The notes under the pieces: model-generated
The model's database searches: none
What the model saw: only the letters and a program-made list of their open reading frames with translations
Told to the model about the DNA's origin: nothing
Position numbers and translations under genes: made by a program
Source of the DNA: a virus
IMG/VR virus record: IMGVR_UViG_3300021602_000003
Location: 62,001-126,000 of that record
DNA length: 64,000 bases
Reading direction: 5' to 3' (one strand)
Shown here: positions 9,252 to 17,704 of the stretch, one piece after another
How positions within the stretch are numbered: position 1 is the first letter of the stretch
Layout: each line of letters opens with the position of its first letter

Positions 9252-9614
9252 ATGAAAACATTATTAGTGGATATATCCGAAGGATATATGTCTTTAATTA
9301 AGACATTCTGTGAAGCCAATGAATTAGATATAGAATTAGGATCTGTAAAGACAGATAAATTTTCAAATCCCTCTATACCTAAGATAACACTATCATATGA
9401 CGAGACTACAGACACAGCATCTGCCTTAGCATTTTTGGCAATACGACATAGTGGTATCGATAATATGTTATCTGACTACTTAATGAGATGCGGGATAAAT
9501 CCCGATGCTATTACTATCGGTAAGACGCCGACAAGGTCTGCCACCGATGCAGATTACGAAGAATATAAAAAGTTGAAGAGAGCTGAAAAAGGCTGGACAG
9601 GAATATTGAATTAA
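9252..9614 (+). CDS. Hypothetical protein after uvsW
   Basis: Unknown; 120 residues, with no membrane segment or recognised motif. It ends with charged residues (EEYKKLKRAEKGW). It lies 10 bases after uvsW and its last codons overlap the convergent HNH gene by four bases. Confidence 0.6.
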   Translation: MKTLLVDISEGYMSLIKTFCEANELDIELGSVKTDKFSNPSIPKITLSYDETTDTASALAFLAIRHSGIDNMLSDYLMRCGINPDAITIGKTPTRSATDADYEEYKKLKRAEKGWTGILN

Positions 9615-10459
9615 TTGTGCATTAATTTGCAATTATTTCCGTGCCATCTTTTATAATTCGATGGAGAACATTCTTTCCCGCATTTGCATTTTAATTTAGT
9701 TCTATTTTTTGCAGACATGGACATTTTTATTCTGGTTTCGTCTTCATTCTTATAATAGCCATTTTCTTTTCTAGAAGATATTCTTTTAGAAATATGTTCT
9801 TGTGACTGGGTTGTGCCGATAAATTGCGCCGATATTTGTAATTTTCTCCCTTCAGTCATCGATGGTTTCTTTATGCCCATATTACTTTCTGAAATTTTTA
9901 ATTTTGTTTCTTCGGAGTGCGTTTTATTTTGCATACCGCCGATTCGACCAATTTGTCCTTTAGAGATCTTTTCTTTTGTTTCGGCAGATAGGATTCTACC
10001 GACCGGATTTATTCTTGCTTTATGTTCTTCGGATAATTTTTTACCTGTGTGAGCGAAGGATAGTTTATCTTTTGTTTCTTGTGATAATATTTTTCCTTTA
10101 TGCAGTATCGACATCTCCGTAGAAAAGTTTTCTTTAGCAAGTTCATAGAACCGAGAATTTACAACAAAATCATAGGCATCCGGGTTGTTTGTATGTTTCA
10201 TTTTATTAGATAGAGCCCAGAATGCAAAATGCATATTTCTCTTATATTTTCCATATGTCATTTTTGTAAGTAGTAAATGGCAAACAAAATGCTCTCGGGC
10301 AGTTAATTTAGCTAAATTATTTTTATCGTTATTTCCGCCCATTGATTTAGGAACAATATGATGAATTTCTATATAATCTTCGCCCGTCGAAGCTCTTGAC
10401 TTAGCATTAGCAATTATCTTATAATAGCATTTAGTATATTTGTTATCAATAAATACCAT
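9611..10459 (-). CDS. HNH homing endonuclease with NUMOD3 repeats
   Basis: Free-standing homing endonuclease, opposite to its neighbours. The N-terminus has an HNH core (IEIHHIVPKSMGG and NNLAKLTAREHFVCH). About four NUMOD3-type DNA-binding repeats of the form SxETKxKISxxxxG follow, and a C-terminal CKCGKECSPSNYKRWHGNNC zinc-like segment. That last segment resembles the end of the GIY-YIG protein at 13302, so the two may share a DNA-recognition tail. It interrupts the replication cluster after uvsW. A late-type promoter motif lies 23 bases upstream. Confidence 0.85.
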   Translation of the reverse strand: MVFIDNKYTKCYYKIIANAKSRASTGEDYIEIHHIVPKSMGGNNDKNNLAKLTAREHFVCHLLLTKMTYGKYKRNMHFAFWALSNKMKHTNNPDAYDFVVNSRFYELAKENFSTEMSILHKGKILSQETKDKLSFAHTGKKLSEEHKARINPVGRILSAETKEKISKGQIGRIGGMQNKTHSEETKLKISESNMGIKKPSMTEGRKLQISAQFIGTTQSQEHISKRISSRKENGYYKNEDETRIKMSMSAKNRTKLKCKCGKECSPSNYKRWHGNNCKLMHN

Positions 10460-10481
10460 ATAGATCCTTAGACATTATGTT

Positions 10482-10489
10482 TATTTATC
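10482..10489 (-). promoter_or_regulatory. Late promoter motif for the HNH gene
   Basis: On the minus strand this reads GATAAATA and lies 23 bases before the HNH start codon. Confidence 0.5.
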
Positions 10490-10517
10490 TAATTCGTAAG
10501 TAAACTGGAGAAATAAT

Positions 10518-11021
10518 CTGAACATCCTAACCAACGACAATGTAGCATACAATTTAGACAGAATCCCACCAGAGGATCAAGATATCAGATACTGTGTATT
10601 AGACTATTCGGATCCTAAAAATCCTGATTACTTTTTTATACCACTTATCTTTTTAGAAAGTTTCTATGCACCTGCTGTAGTTCTTAATATAGGAAAATTT
10701 ACAGTACAAATGCCTTTGGATTGGTCTATACTTGTTTGTGACTCAGACTATAGTGACTTAGAGATTATGCCATTAACGAGTTTAAATGATAGAGGTTTTC
10801 ATACCATGGCATTTAATCCTTTGCGTCATATGGTGCCCAGACCGCAGGAAGTCGTCATTACAAATGTGTATGCAGAATTAAAATGGTTCTTTCCTAAATT
10901 AAAAAACGGAAATATCCTTGTTGTACCCGTAGAAGATAAACCATTTCCAAACTGTGTACTATTTGTTAAAGAAGTAAGTAAATTACCGGATGTTATAGAT
11001 ATTGGAGCACTCTTTGAGTAA
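10518..11021 (+). CDS. Conserved T4-like protein, apparent CTG start
   Basis: Unknown function. The first ATG of the frame is at 10710, but the protein-like sequence continues upstream without a stop to 10518 (LTNDNVAYNLDRIPPEDQ). A GGAG site at 10507-10510 sits seven bases before an in-frame CTG at 10518, and there is no ATG, GTG or TTG between the upstream stop and there. Conserved T4-like phage relatives, as I recall them, begin with this same segment, so the CTG start giving 167 residues is preferred over the truncated 103-residue form. Its last bases overlap the next gene. Confidence 0.6.
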   Translation: MNILTNDNVAYNLDRIPPEDQDIRYCVLDYSDPKNPDYFFIPLIFLESFYAPAVVLNIGKFTVQMPLDWSILVCDSDYSDLEIMPLTSLNDRGFHTMAFNPLRHMVPRPQEVVITNVYAELKWFFPKLKNGNILVVPVEDKPFPNCVLFVKEVSKLPDVIDIGALFE

Positions 11022-11610
11022 CGAAATAGGAGATTGGTTATCGGGATTTCATGAATTAAATCCCGATGCTGCACCAATCGAGGAAGAAGTTACAATAAAA
11101 GAATACAAGAACGATTTATTCGCGGATGTATTGCCTGCGCTCGACAGAAATAATAAGAACTATTATTCGACCTTAACAGATGTCCAAAAGAAAGAAATAT
11201 CTATTTGGCAATTGACGAGATGGATGAGTTCTGTATCGAGTTGCTATGCAGACCAAATATATACGGTAAATGAGACTGTGAATAAACGTTCCAGTCTGTT
11301 TAGTTCTAAGAAAACAGAGAATTCTTTAGAGACAGGCAAACATAAAGAACTGGAATGGATGCTTCTTGCTATTACAGGTACAGGTAGAAAAGAACGACAT
11401 GAATGGCCTGGCGCACCAAAGGGTGTAAAGAAAAGTCCGTTAATAGCAGCTCTTATTTCTCATTTCCCTTTAATGAAAGATGACGATATAGAACTCTTGT
11501 TACACTTGAATACTCAAGTCGACCTTAAGATGTTTTTTAAGGATCACGGGTACGACGATAAGACTATAAAAGAAATGTTTAAAGGTGAGACTAAGAGTAA
11601 AGCGAAATGA
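11014..11610 (+). CDS. Probable clamp-loader small subunit (gp62-like)
   Basis: About 198 residues. The layout (LFADVLPALDRNNK, then WQLTRWMSS, then a C-terminal helical LLLHLNTQVDL region) resembles the gp62 family, which pairs with gp44 to load the sliding clamp. The gp44 gene is in the window but far away (63466), unlike the T4 44-62 order. The likely start is TTG at 11014, six bases after GGAG at 11004-11007, overlapping the previous stop; TTG at 11002 is the alternative. No ATG is available. Family assignment is from remembered resemblance and is moderately sure. Confidence 0.5.
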   Translation: MSNEIGDWLSGFHELNPDAAPIEEEVTIKEYKNDLFADVLPALDRNNKNYYSTLTDVQKKEISIWQLTRWMSSVSSCYADQIYTVNETVNKRSSLFSSKKTENSLETGKHKELEWMLLAITGTGRKERHEWPGAPKGVKKSPLIAALISHFPLMKDDDIELLLHLNTQVDLKMFFKDHGYDDKTIKEMFKGETKSKAK

Positions 11611-12278
11611 ATATTTGTAAATATTGCAGCAAATCATTCCTTCATATGAAGACTTTGTCGACACATGTCTGCGTGAAAAAACAAAGATTTATGGATATAG
11701 AGACCGCAGGTTCTCGTTTTGGTCTAAGAGCATTTCAACGATTCTACGAATTAACAACACAATGCAAAAAAGTAAAATCTGTAGAAGATTTTATCAACAG
11801 TCCATATTATATAGATTTTGCTAAGTTTGGAAACCATTTGGCATTATTAAAACCTATCTATATTGAAAAATATATAGATTTTGTTATCTCAAATGGTATA
11901 AAGCTGAAAGACTGGTCTAAAGATTTTGTATATGAAACGTATGTAATAGATCTTATAAAGAAAGAGCCTGCTGTAAGTGCTACAGAGAGAACAATCATCG
12001 AAATAATGGATTGGAGTAGTAAGAATAATGTGCAGTTTGAAGATTTCTTCCGAGATGTACCTGCAAACGAGGCGGCTTATCTTATAAAGACTGGTAGAAT
12101 TAGCCCGTGGGTACTATACCTTGCCAATAAAGGTGACGATCTGTTATCCCGTTTCAATGAAGATCATTCAAAAATAATAGGTGACATAATCGATCCAGGC
12201 GGTTGGATGAAGAAATTTAAGAAGTCCGGAGACGATGTCGAATATATCAGAGAATTATTAGAGCAGGCAAGGTTATGA
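11607..12278 (+). CDS. C2H2 zinc-finger conserved phage protein
   Basis: The N-terminus has one zinc finger (CKYCSKSFLHMKTLSTHVC, residues 4-22). A helical body follows with SPYYIDFAKFGNHL and ISPWVLYL motifs that recur in T4-like cyanophages. Likely nucleic-acid binding; role unknown. It is coupled by ATGA overlaps to both neighbours, the gp62-like gene and the Pol III alpha-like gene, which suggests a replication-related job. Confidence 0.7.
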   Translation: MNICKYCSKSFLHMKTLSTHVCVKKQRFMDIETAGSRFGLRAFQRFYELTTQCKKVKSVEDFINSPYYIDFAKFGNHLALLKPIYIEKYIDFVISNGIKLKDWSKDFVYETYVIDLIKKEPAVSATERTIIEIMDWSSKNNVQFEDFFRDVPANEAAYLIKTGRISPWVLYLANKGDDLLSRFNEDHSKIIGDIIDPGGWMKKFKKSGDDVEYIRELLEQARL

Positions 12279-12865
12279 AGTCAGTTTCGACAGACGTAGA
12301 CATCGATGTATTTGGACGCGAAGATATATTACGCGGCTTAGAATGTATATACGGCTCTATCAGTCGTGCAGACAATAAGGTGGAAAAACATCCTACCGGT
12401 GTATATTTCCAAAATATACCGAGAGATCCGACAACAAATATGTCGACTGTGGATCACAGGGTAGCCAACGAGTACGGATACTTTAAGGTAGACTTTCTCA
12501 ATGTCAATATGTATGAGTCTGTGCGTGATGAAGACCACTTATTAGAACTTATTGATAAAGAGCCGCCGTGGGACTTCTTCGAATATGAAGAAATAACTGA
12601 GCAGTTATTCCATTTAAAAGGACATAGTGACTTATTACAGAAATATAAACCTAAGTCTATAGAAGATTTAGCAACGATACTTGCTATCATCAGACCAGCC
12701 AAGGCTTATTTACAGCATAGTTCCTGGGATAAGATTAAAGCAGAGGTGTGGATTAAGGTACCGGGTGATGAAACCTATCAATTCAAACGCTGTCACTCTC
12801 TTAGCTATGCGTTAGCTATTATAGTAAATTTAAATTTATTGATTGAGAAAATATCGAAAGATTAA
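12275..12865 (+). CDS. Pol III alpha-like fragment (fingers region)
   Basis: The 196-residue protein follows the order of landmarks in bacterial C-family polymerase (DnaE) after the catalytic palm: HPTGVYF at about 39-45 (DnaE HAGGVV), YFKVDFL at 69-75 (DnaE LVKFDFLGL), KSIEDLATILAIIRPAK at 127-143 (DnaE EDMIALVALFRPGP), and FKRCHSLSYAL at 170-180 (DnaE FNKSHSAAYAL). It lacks any catalytic aspartate segment, PHP domain or tau-binding region, so it is not a polymerase by itself. A second gene at 61981 matches the adjoining upstream part. Function unknown; a structural relic or a replication accessory is possible. Confidence 0.6.
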   Translation: MKSVSTDVDIDVFGREDILRGLECIYGSISRADNKVEKHPTGVYFQNIPRDPTTNMSTVDHRVANEYGYFKVDFLNVNMYESVRDEDHLLELIDKEPPWDFFEYEEITEQLFHLKGHSDLLQKYKPKSIEDLATILAIIRPAKAYLQHSSWDKIKAEVWIKVPGDETYQFKRCHSLSYALAIIVNLNLLIEKISKD

Positions 12866-13233
12866 TCAGCATTTCTGATTAACTGTATCTGACGCTTCTT
12901 AATGCGTTTCTTCATTATATTATTTAGACTAGTCAATGTGCCAAACATAACTTCTATGTCTTTATTAACTACAGTCTTCATACAATAACGAAACGGGTTC
13001 ATTTGGCCTTGTAAGAATATATTAATAGGTAGCAACCTATTACTTTCCCACCACCATATTTCGCCTAACTCTAAGAAAAGTATCTTTTCTTGCGGAGTAT
13101 GTATGGCTTCATAATCATAGAAGCTTATTATTCTGTCATCGGAGTTTTGAATAATACCTATATATTCATAGGTAGGCGATTTTAGTCCACTTAAGAACGG
13201 AAATTTATCTTTTATCTCTAGAATATTTGTCAT
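12862..13233 (-). CDS. Conserved hypothetical protein, minus strand
   Basis: Unknown. The 123-residue protein has GEIWWWESNRLLPINIFL and a basic C-terminus (KKRIKKRQIQLIRNAD). I recall related proteins in T4-like marine phages, without function. It is convergent with the previous gene, sharing four bases. A canonical TATAAATA lies only six bases before its ATG, so its mRNA would start at the start codon. Confidence 0.6.
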   Translation of the reverse strand: MTNILEIKDKFPFLSGLKSPTYEYIGIIQNSDDRIISFYDYEAIHTPQEKILFLELGEIWWWESNRLLPINIFLQGQMNPFRYCMKTVVNKDIEVMFGTLTSLNNIMKKRIKKRQIQLIRNAD

Positions 13234-13239
13234 ACCAGT

Positions 13240-13247
13240 TATTTATA
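13240..13247 (-). promoter_or_regulatory. Late promoter TATAAATA, minus strand
   Basis: An exact match to the T4 late octamer on the minus strand, ending six bases before the ATG at 13233. The expected mRNA start is at the start codon. Confidence 0.55.
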
Positions 13248-13287
13248 CGTTTTAGAATCAGCTGAAACTTTTTTCGATGTTCTTACT

Positions 13288-13295
13288 GATAAATA
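13288..13295 (+). promoter_or_regulatory. Late promoter motif GATAAATA
   Basis: Ends six bases before the ATG at 13302. It is divergent from the minus-strand late motif 40 bases away. Confidence 0.5.
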
Positions 13296-13301
13296 TATAA
13301 T

Positions 13302-13970
13302 ATGTTCTACGTTTACGCTTATTTAAGAAAATCCGATAATACACCTTATTATATCGGTAAGGGCAAGGATGGCAGAGTATATGAAAAACATAAAGTTAAT
13401 GTGCCGAAGAATCGGTCAAGAATAGTTTTTTTAGAGACTAACTTGTCTGATGTGGGTGCATTGGCGTTGGAGAGAAGAATGATCCGGTGGTACGGTAGAA
13501 AAGACCTTGGTACAGGTATTCTACGAAACAGGACAGATGGTGGAGAAGGTTCGGCAGGTCGTGTTGTTTCTGAAGAATCTAAGAAGAAGCAAGTAGCTAC
13601 TCGCCGTGCCAATGGTAATTATATTATGTCAGACGAACAAAAATTAAAGATTTCCGAAGGATTAAAGGGTCTTAATAAAGGCAAACCATTATCGGATAAG
13701 CAAAAGCATGATTTGAGTGTCGGCAGGATGGGCGACAAGAATCCTATGTTTGGTAGACCGGCATGGAACAAAGGATTAAGATATGAGATGCCTTCACGAA
13801 GAAAAGAAAAAATTATTCCAGAGAAGAAGCCACACGCAGGTTTAGGTAAAGAATCTCACTTCAAAGGTAAGCGAAAAGAGGTAATGATTTGTCCACACTG
13901 TGATAAATCTGGTGGAAAAGGTGCTATGCAACGATGGCACTTTAACAATTGTAAATTAAAGGAAGCCTAA
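13302..13970 (+). CDS. GIY-YIG homing endonuclease with NUMOD3 repeats
   Basis: The N-terminus carries the GIY-YIG fold ([18 protein letters not shown], then an [12 protein letters not shown] helix with the catalytic-type Glu, and NRTDGGEGS). NUMOD3-type repeats follow ([14 protein letters not shown] and similar), then a zinc-like tail [21 protein letters not shown]. The stop abuts the next ATG. It is a free-standing mobile gene between a virion-type gene and the replication accessory cluster. Confidence 0.88.
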   Translation: MFYVYAYLRKSDNTPYYIGKGKDGRVYEKHKVNVPKNRSRIVFLETNLSDVGALALERRMIRWYGRKDLGTGILRNRTDGGEGSAGRVVSEESKKKQVATRRANGNYIMSDEQKLKISEGLKGLNKGKPLSDKQKHDLSVGRMGDKNPMFGRPAWNKGLRYEMPSRRKEKIIPEKKPHAGLGKESHFKGKRKEVMICPHCDKSGGKGAMQRWHFNNCKLKEA

Positions 13971-14849
13971 ATGGATATAAGTTATCACAAAGTGTATCTA
14001 TATTCGCATATCCGTCAATTATTGGCGGTTGATGGTAATTCTTGTTTTAGTAAAGGGGACAATGGTCCAATGTCAAAAAATACAATTTTAGCACACAGGG
14101 GGATAGATAATCGGATTATCTTTAGAGCATTAGGGCCCGATAGAATACCTGCCGATGTTTCCTGTAATCAGCAAGTATATGCAAGAATAATTAACACTGA
14201 TAATAATACGATTGTGTTAGAAAAATTATGCCGATTAGGTCCGGCAAAAGGATTAATCACGTTAGAATTGGATAGCGGCGACATATCCGATGTGGCACCT
14301 GCAATATATAACATGGTTCTGATAAGGACGGAAAATTTTGTGGAAAATTTTCCCGGATATTACGTAGAGAAACCTTTGTATAGCGATATGTACGATAACA
14401 TTTCTATGCAGATAGAAATTACAAATCAGGCATTTAAGTCGCCACAACCAGGCATAACATTAAATACTGAAGATTGGACACCTGATATATTGGTTTCAGT
14501 AAATGGGGGTGGTGCGCCGCGCCCTTGTTTCTATAGTAGCAGAATACCGGGTGGAAGAGTATTAAATCATAAAGACTCTGTTCAATCATTCTCGACCTAT
14601 ACAGAAAACTTCACAGGTATTCTCGAAATATGGGGAACACTAGAAGAAACGCCCGATCCATACCTGCAAGATACAAGATGGTTCAAGATTTATCCGTCAA
14701 CTATGTCGGTCGATATAGAATATATGCAATATACAGGAACGCAGGCCTGGACATTTCAGGCTAACGTACTATTTCTGAAGTTTAGATACTTTCCGAGCAC
14801 ACAAGTATTAGATCCGGGTATCTTTAAGAAGCTGATTGTAAGAACATAA
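13971..14849 (+). CDS. Probable virion protein, unknown
   Basis: The 292-residue, beta-rich protein has no enzymatic motif. The N-terminal part (VYLYSHIRQLLAVDG, VYARIINTDNNTIVLEK) resembles immunoglobulin-like phage structural domains. It has no ribosome site of its own beyond the end of the upstream endonuclease gene, whose stop it abuts, so the endonuclease probably inserted ahead of it. Confidence 0.5.
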   Translation: MDISYHKVYLYSHIRQLLAVDGNSCFSKGDNGPMSKNTILAHRGIDNRIIFRALGPDRIPADVSCNQQVYARIINTDNNTIVLEKLCRLGPAKGLITLELDSGDISDVAPAIYNMVLIRTENFVENFPGYYVEKPLYSDMYDNISMQIEITNQAFKSPQPGITLNTEDWTPDILVSVNGGGAPRPCFYSSRIPGGRVLNHKDSVQSFSTYTENFTGILEIWGTLEETPDPYLQDTRWFKIYPSTMSVDIEYMQYTGTQAWTFQANVLFLKFRYFPSTQVLDPGIFKKLIVRT

Positions 14850-14854
14850 CTACA

Positions 14855-14897
14855 TAACCTAATTGACTTTCGTTAGGTTATCTGTTATACTTACTGA
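14855..14897 (+). promoter_or_regulatory. Sigma-70 promoter of the primase gene, within an inverted repeat
   Basis: TTGACT at 14863-14868, 17-base spacer, TATACT at 14886-14891. A perfect 8-bp inverted repeat (TAACCTAA at 14855-14862, TTAGGTTA at 14873-14880) brackets the -35. The ATG begins at 14898, six bases after the -10, so a leaderless mRNA is expected. Confidence 0.8.
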
Positions 14898-15959
14898 ATG
14901 ATTATAGATGTCTTAAAAGACGCAATACTTTCGAATATAGGCCCGCTCAAACAAGCACCTAAGGGCTGGAATAAGCGCAATTGCCCACTCTGTCACACAC
15001 AGGGCCACGGTAGAGATACTCGTTTCCGTTTCGGAATACAATTTAATCCTAATTCCATTGCTATGAATTGCTTTAACTGTGGATTCTCGTCGGGATATAC
15101 GGAAGGTAAGGAGTTATCTAAGTCTTTTAAGTTTTTCTTGAATCAACTACATATAGATGAAAAATTTATCGAGCAAATGGAGTTTGAAATATTCAAGCAA
15201 AAGAATCAAATCCATTCCGTTAGAGAAGGTGCAGTAGTAGAAGATCCTGAGAGTAAATTTAAAGCATTATTCCAGAAATGGAAGCCCATGGAGTTACCCG
15301 AAGATGCTTGCACTGTATCTACCTGGTTAGAAAACGGATTAACAGACAGAAATTTCTTAAGAGTAGTCAATTATGCGATAGATAGGAAGATATTTGATTT
15401 ACAGAATTTTTATTGGTCACCTTCTAAGATGCATAATATGCATCAACGACTTATCATACCATATTTCTATAAGGATAACATAGTAGGATATACGGGCAGG
15501 TTATGTTACGATGTACCCGATAAATCAATACCTAAATACTTTCAACAGTCTCCTACGGACTTTGTCTATAACTTGGATCATCAGCAAGGGTGGTCACGTA
15601 AATACACTATAGCCACTGAGGGTGTACTGGATGCCTGGGTAACAGATGGCATAAGTATATTAGGCGAGATAGGACAATCTAAAGTTGATATAATCAACAG
15701 ATTACAGAAGAATATTATAGTATGCCCCGACAGAGATAAGAAAGGTGGCGATCTAGTCGACGCCGCTATCGAAAATAATTGGGCAGTATCCTTCCCTAAG
15801 TGGGAGGTAGATATAAAAGATGCCGCAGCCGCAGCGGCAAGATATGGTAGATTATTAACTACACATTCCATAATTTCTTCAGCAGTATCCGGTAAAGTCA
15901 AGATTAAAGTGGCATGGGAATTAGAACAAAACGAGAGACAACGAAAATATGAGCGATGA
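14898..15959 (+). CDS. DNA primase (gp61-like)
   Basis: Makes RNA primers for lagging-strand synthesis with the gp41 helicase. A zinc-binding domain uses Cys29, Cys32, Cys58 and Cys61 (CPLC, CFNC). The TOPRIM core has ATEGVLDAW and CPDRDKKGGD, the conserved acidic motifs. The 353-residue length fits the T4 family (342). The stop overlaps the helicase start, so the two are coupled. The promoter layout implies a transcript starting at the ATG. Confidence 0.92.
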   Translation: MIIDVLKDAILSNIGPLKQAPKGWNKRNCPLCHTQGHGRDTRFRFGIQFNPNSIAMNCFNCGFSSGYTEGKELSKSFKFFLNQLHIDEKFIEQMEFEIFKQKNQIHSVREGAVVEDPESKFKALFQKWKPMELPEDACTVSTWLENGLTDRNFLRVVNYAIDRKIFDLQNFYWSPSKMHNMHQRLIIPYFYKDNIVGYTGRLCYDVPDKSIPKYFQQSPTDFVYNLDHQQGWSRKYTIATEGVLDAWVTDGISILGEIGQSKVDIINRLQKNIIVCPDRDKKGGDLVDAAIENNWAVSFPKWEVDIKDAAAAAARYGRLLTTHSIISSAVSGKVKIKVAWELEQNERQRKYER

Positions 15960-17388
15960 TGCCAGCGAAATTAATGACTATAGTAAAGATATAGAGGATA
16001 TATTCATCAGTTTTATGATGAGTAATAAAGATCTGTTTGTTAGATGTAAGGGAATTATAAAATCTGCTTATTTTGACGATAGGCAGAACCGTGACACAGT
16101 TGCATTCATAGAAGGATATAGCAGTTCCTTCTCTATTATACCGTCCTTAGATGAAATCCGGGCAGTAACAAAAAAAGAAATCAAAATAATGGAAGAAGAA
16201 GCAGCCGTACACGATGGCTGGTTCTTAAGAGAGTTTGAAAAGTTCTGCCAACACAAAGCATTGCGTGATGCAATTCTGGCATCACCGGAAAGATTAGATG
16301 AGGGCAGATATGGTGAGGTATTGGCCGATATTAAAGCTGCGGTGGAAATTGCATTGGTTAAGGACCTCGGACTCGATTATTATGCTGACCCGAGGGCACG
16401 ATTAGAAGCTTTAAGAGAAAATAAGGGACAAGTATCTACCGGATGGAAAACAGTCGATGATAAATTGTTCGGCGGACTGAACAAGGGTGAATTAACTATT
16501 TTTGCAGGACAATCCGGTGCAGGTAAGTCTTTATTCTTACAGAATTTAGCAGTTAATTGGGCACAAGCGGGATTTAACGTAGTATATCTATCTTTAGAGT
16601 TAAGTGAAAAGCTTAGTGCTATGCGTATCGATGCAATGCACACGAATTATGAAACAAGAGAAGTTATGCGTAATATTGATGATGTACATATGCGTATTCG
16701 TGCATCTCAACAGAAAAGTCAAGGCTCGTTACGTATTAAACAAATGCCGAATGGTTGTACGACCAATGATATTAGAGCATATATTAAAGAATATGAAATT
16801 AGTTGTGGTAAAAAAGTAGATGCAATCTTAGTTGACTACTTAGATCTTATGTCTCCTATGAGCAAGAAGATTTCTGCAGAGAATTTATTCGTTAAAGACA
16901 AGTATGTTACAGAAGAATTACGAAATTTAGCGGTAGAACTTGATATAGTGACAGTATCTGCATCGCAATTGAATCGCGGTTCGTATGAAGAGATAGAATA
17001 TGACCCTAGTCATATTGCAGGAGGTATTTCTAAGGTGAACACAGCTGATAATGTTATAGGCATTTTTACAAGTGCTGCTATGAAGGAAAGCGGCCGTTAT
17101 CAGATTCAATTTATTAAGACACGATCGAGTTCGGGTGTTGGATCTAAGATAGATTTAGCATTCAATAATAAGAGTTTGCGTATATCAGACTTAGAAGAGG
17201 GTGATGAAGGTGCAGTTGCAGCAACTTCTAAGAGTGTGATGGAGCAATTGAAGCGGAACAGTGTTGTCAGATCGAGTGAAAAAGTTGATGCAAAAACGGG
17301 CGAGATTACTAGTTTCACACAAAATAAATCTACAGTAGACCCATTAGAAGGTGCAGCTGGTGTTCGAGCATTTCTTAAGAAAAGATAA
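15949..17388 (+). CDS. Replicative DNA helicase (gp41/DnaB-like)
   Basis: Hexameric helicase that unwinds the fork and partners the primase. A RecA-type core has Walker A GQSGAGKS at residues 187-194, Walker B AILVDYLDLM and the SASQLNRGSYEE segment. The N-terminal helical domain is about 140 residues. Length 479 against 475 in T4. It overlaps the primase gene by 11 bases. Confidence 0.94.
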   Translation: MSDDASEINDYSKDIEDIFISFMMSNKDLFVRCKGIIKSAYFDDRQNRDTVAFIEGYSSSFSIIPSLDEIRAVTKKEIKIMEEEAAVHDGWFLREFEKFCQHKALRDAILASPERLDEGRYGEVLADIKAAVEIALVKDLGLDYYADPRARLEALRENKGQVSTGWKTVDDKLFGGLNKGELTIFAGQSGAGKSLFLQNLAVNWAQAGFNVVYLSLELSEKLSAMRIDAMHTNYETREVMRNIDDVHMRIRASQQKSQGSLRIKQMPNGCTTNDIRAYIKEYEISCGKKVDAILVDYLDLMSPMSKKISAENLFVKDKYVTEELRNLAVELDIVTVSASQLNRGSYEEIEYDPSHIAGGISKVNTADNVIGIFTSAAMKESGRYQIQFIKTRSSSGVGSKIDLAFNNKSLRISDLEEGDEGAVAATSKSVMEQLKRNSVVRSSEKVDAKTGEITSFTQNKSTVDPLEGAAGVRAFLKKR

Positions 17389-17393
17389 AAGAC

Positions 17394-17401
17394 GATAAAT
17401 A
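17394..17401 (+). promoter_or_regulatory. Late promoter motif GATAAATA
   Basis: Lies 25 bases before the TTG start at 17427 and begins the virion-type gene block. Confidence 0.55.
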
Positions 17402-17426
17402 ATTAAAAGTTATTGGAGACTATAAA

Positions 17427-17696
17427 TTGTCTATTAATCGCAGAAGCAGATCTATTTTAGAAGAAATTAGCGCCTATGTACCTCAGAAGAGTAAAGAAGA
17501 TCTGATTGAGGCACGAGCGCAACATATTATAGTATCAGCAATAAATTTACTTGAATCGATAGATGATTCATTCTCGCCCGCCGCGGCTGAAGCATTAAAG
17601 AAACGCTTTGTCTCGAGTATCAGAGGATCAGATCCAGCCAGATTTACTCGAATGGTAAATCGAATAAAAGATGGTGATGAGATCGACAGAGATTAG
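17427..17696 (+). CDS. Small virion-block protein, TTG start
   Basis: Unknown; 89 residues, helical and basic. The start is TTG, supported by TGGAG at 17414-17418 eight bases upstream and by the absence of an earlier ATG. It is the first gene after a late promoter motif, which points to late expression. Confidence 0.6.
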   Translation: MSINRRSRSILEEISAYVPQKSKEDLIEARAQHIIVSAINLLESIDDSFSPAAAEALKKRFVSSIRGSDPARFTRMVNRIKDGDEIDRD

Positions 17697-17704
17697 TTAA
17701 TAAT

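Noticed and set aside
12862-13233. Identification as the RegA translational repressor by size
   Set aside because: Length is similar, but the sequence shows none of the RegA segments I remember.
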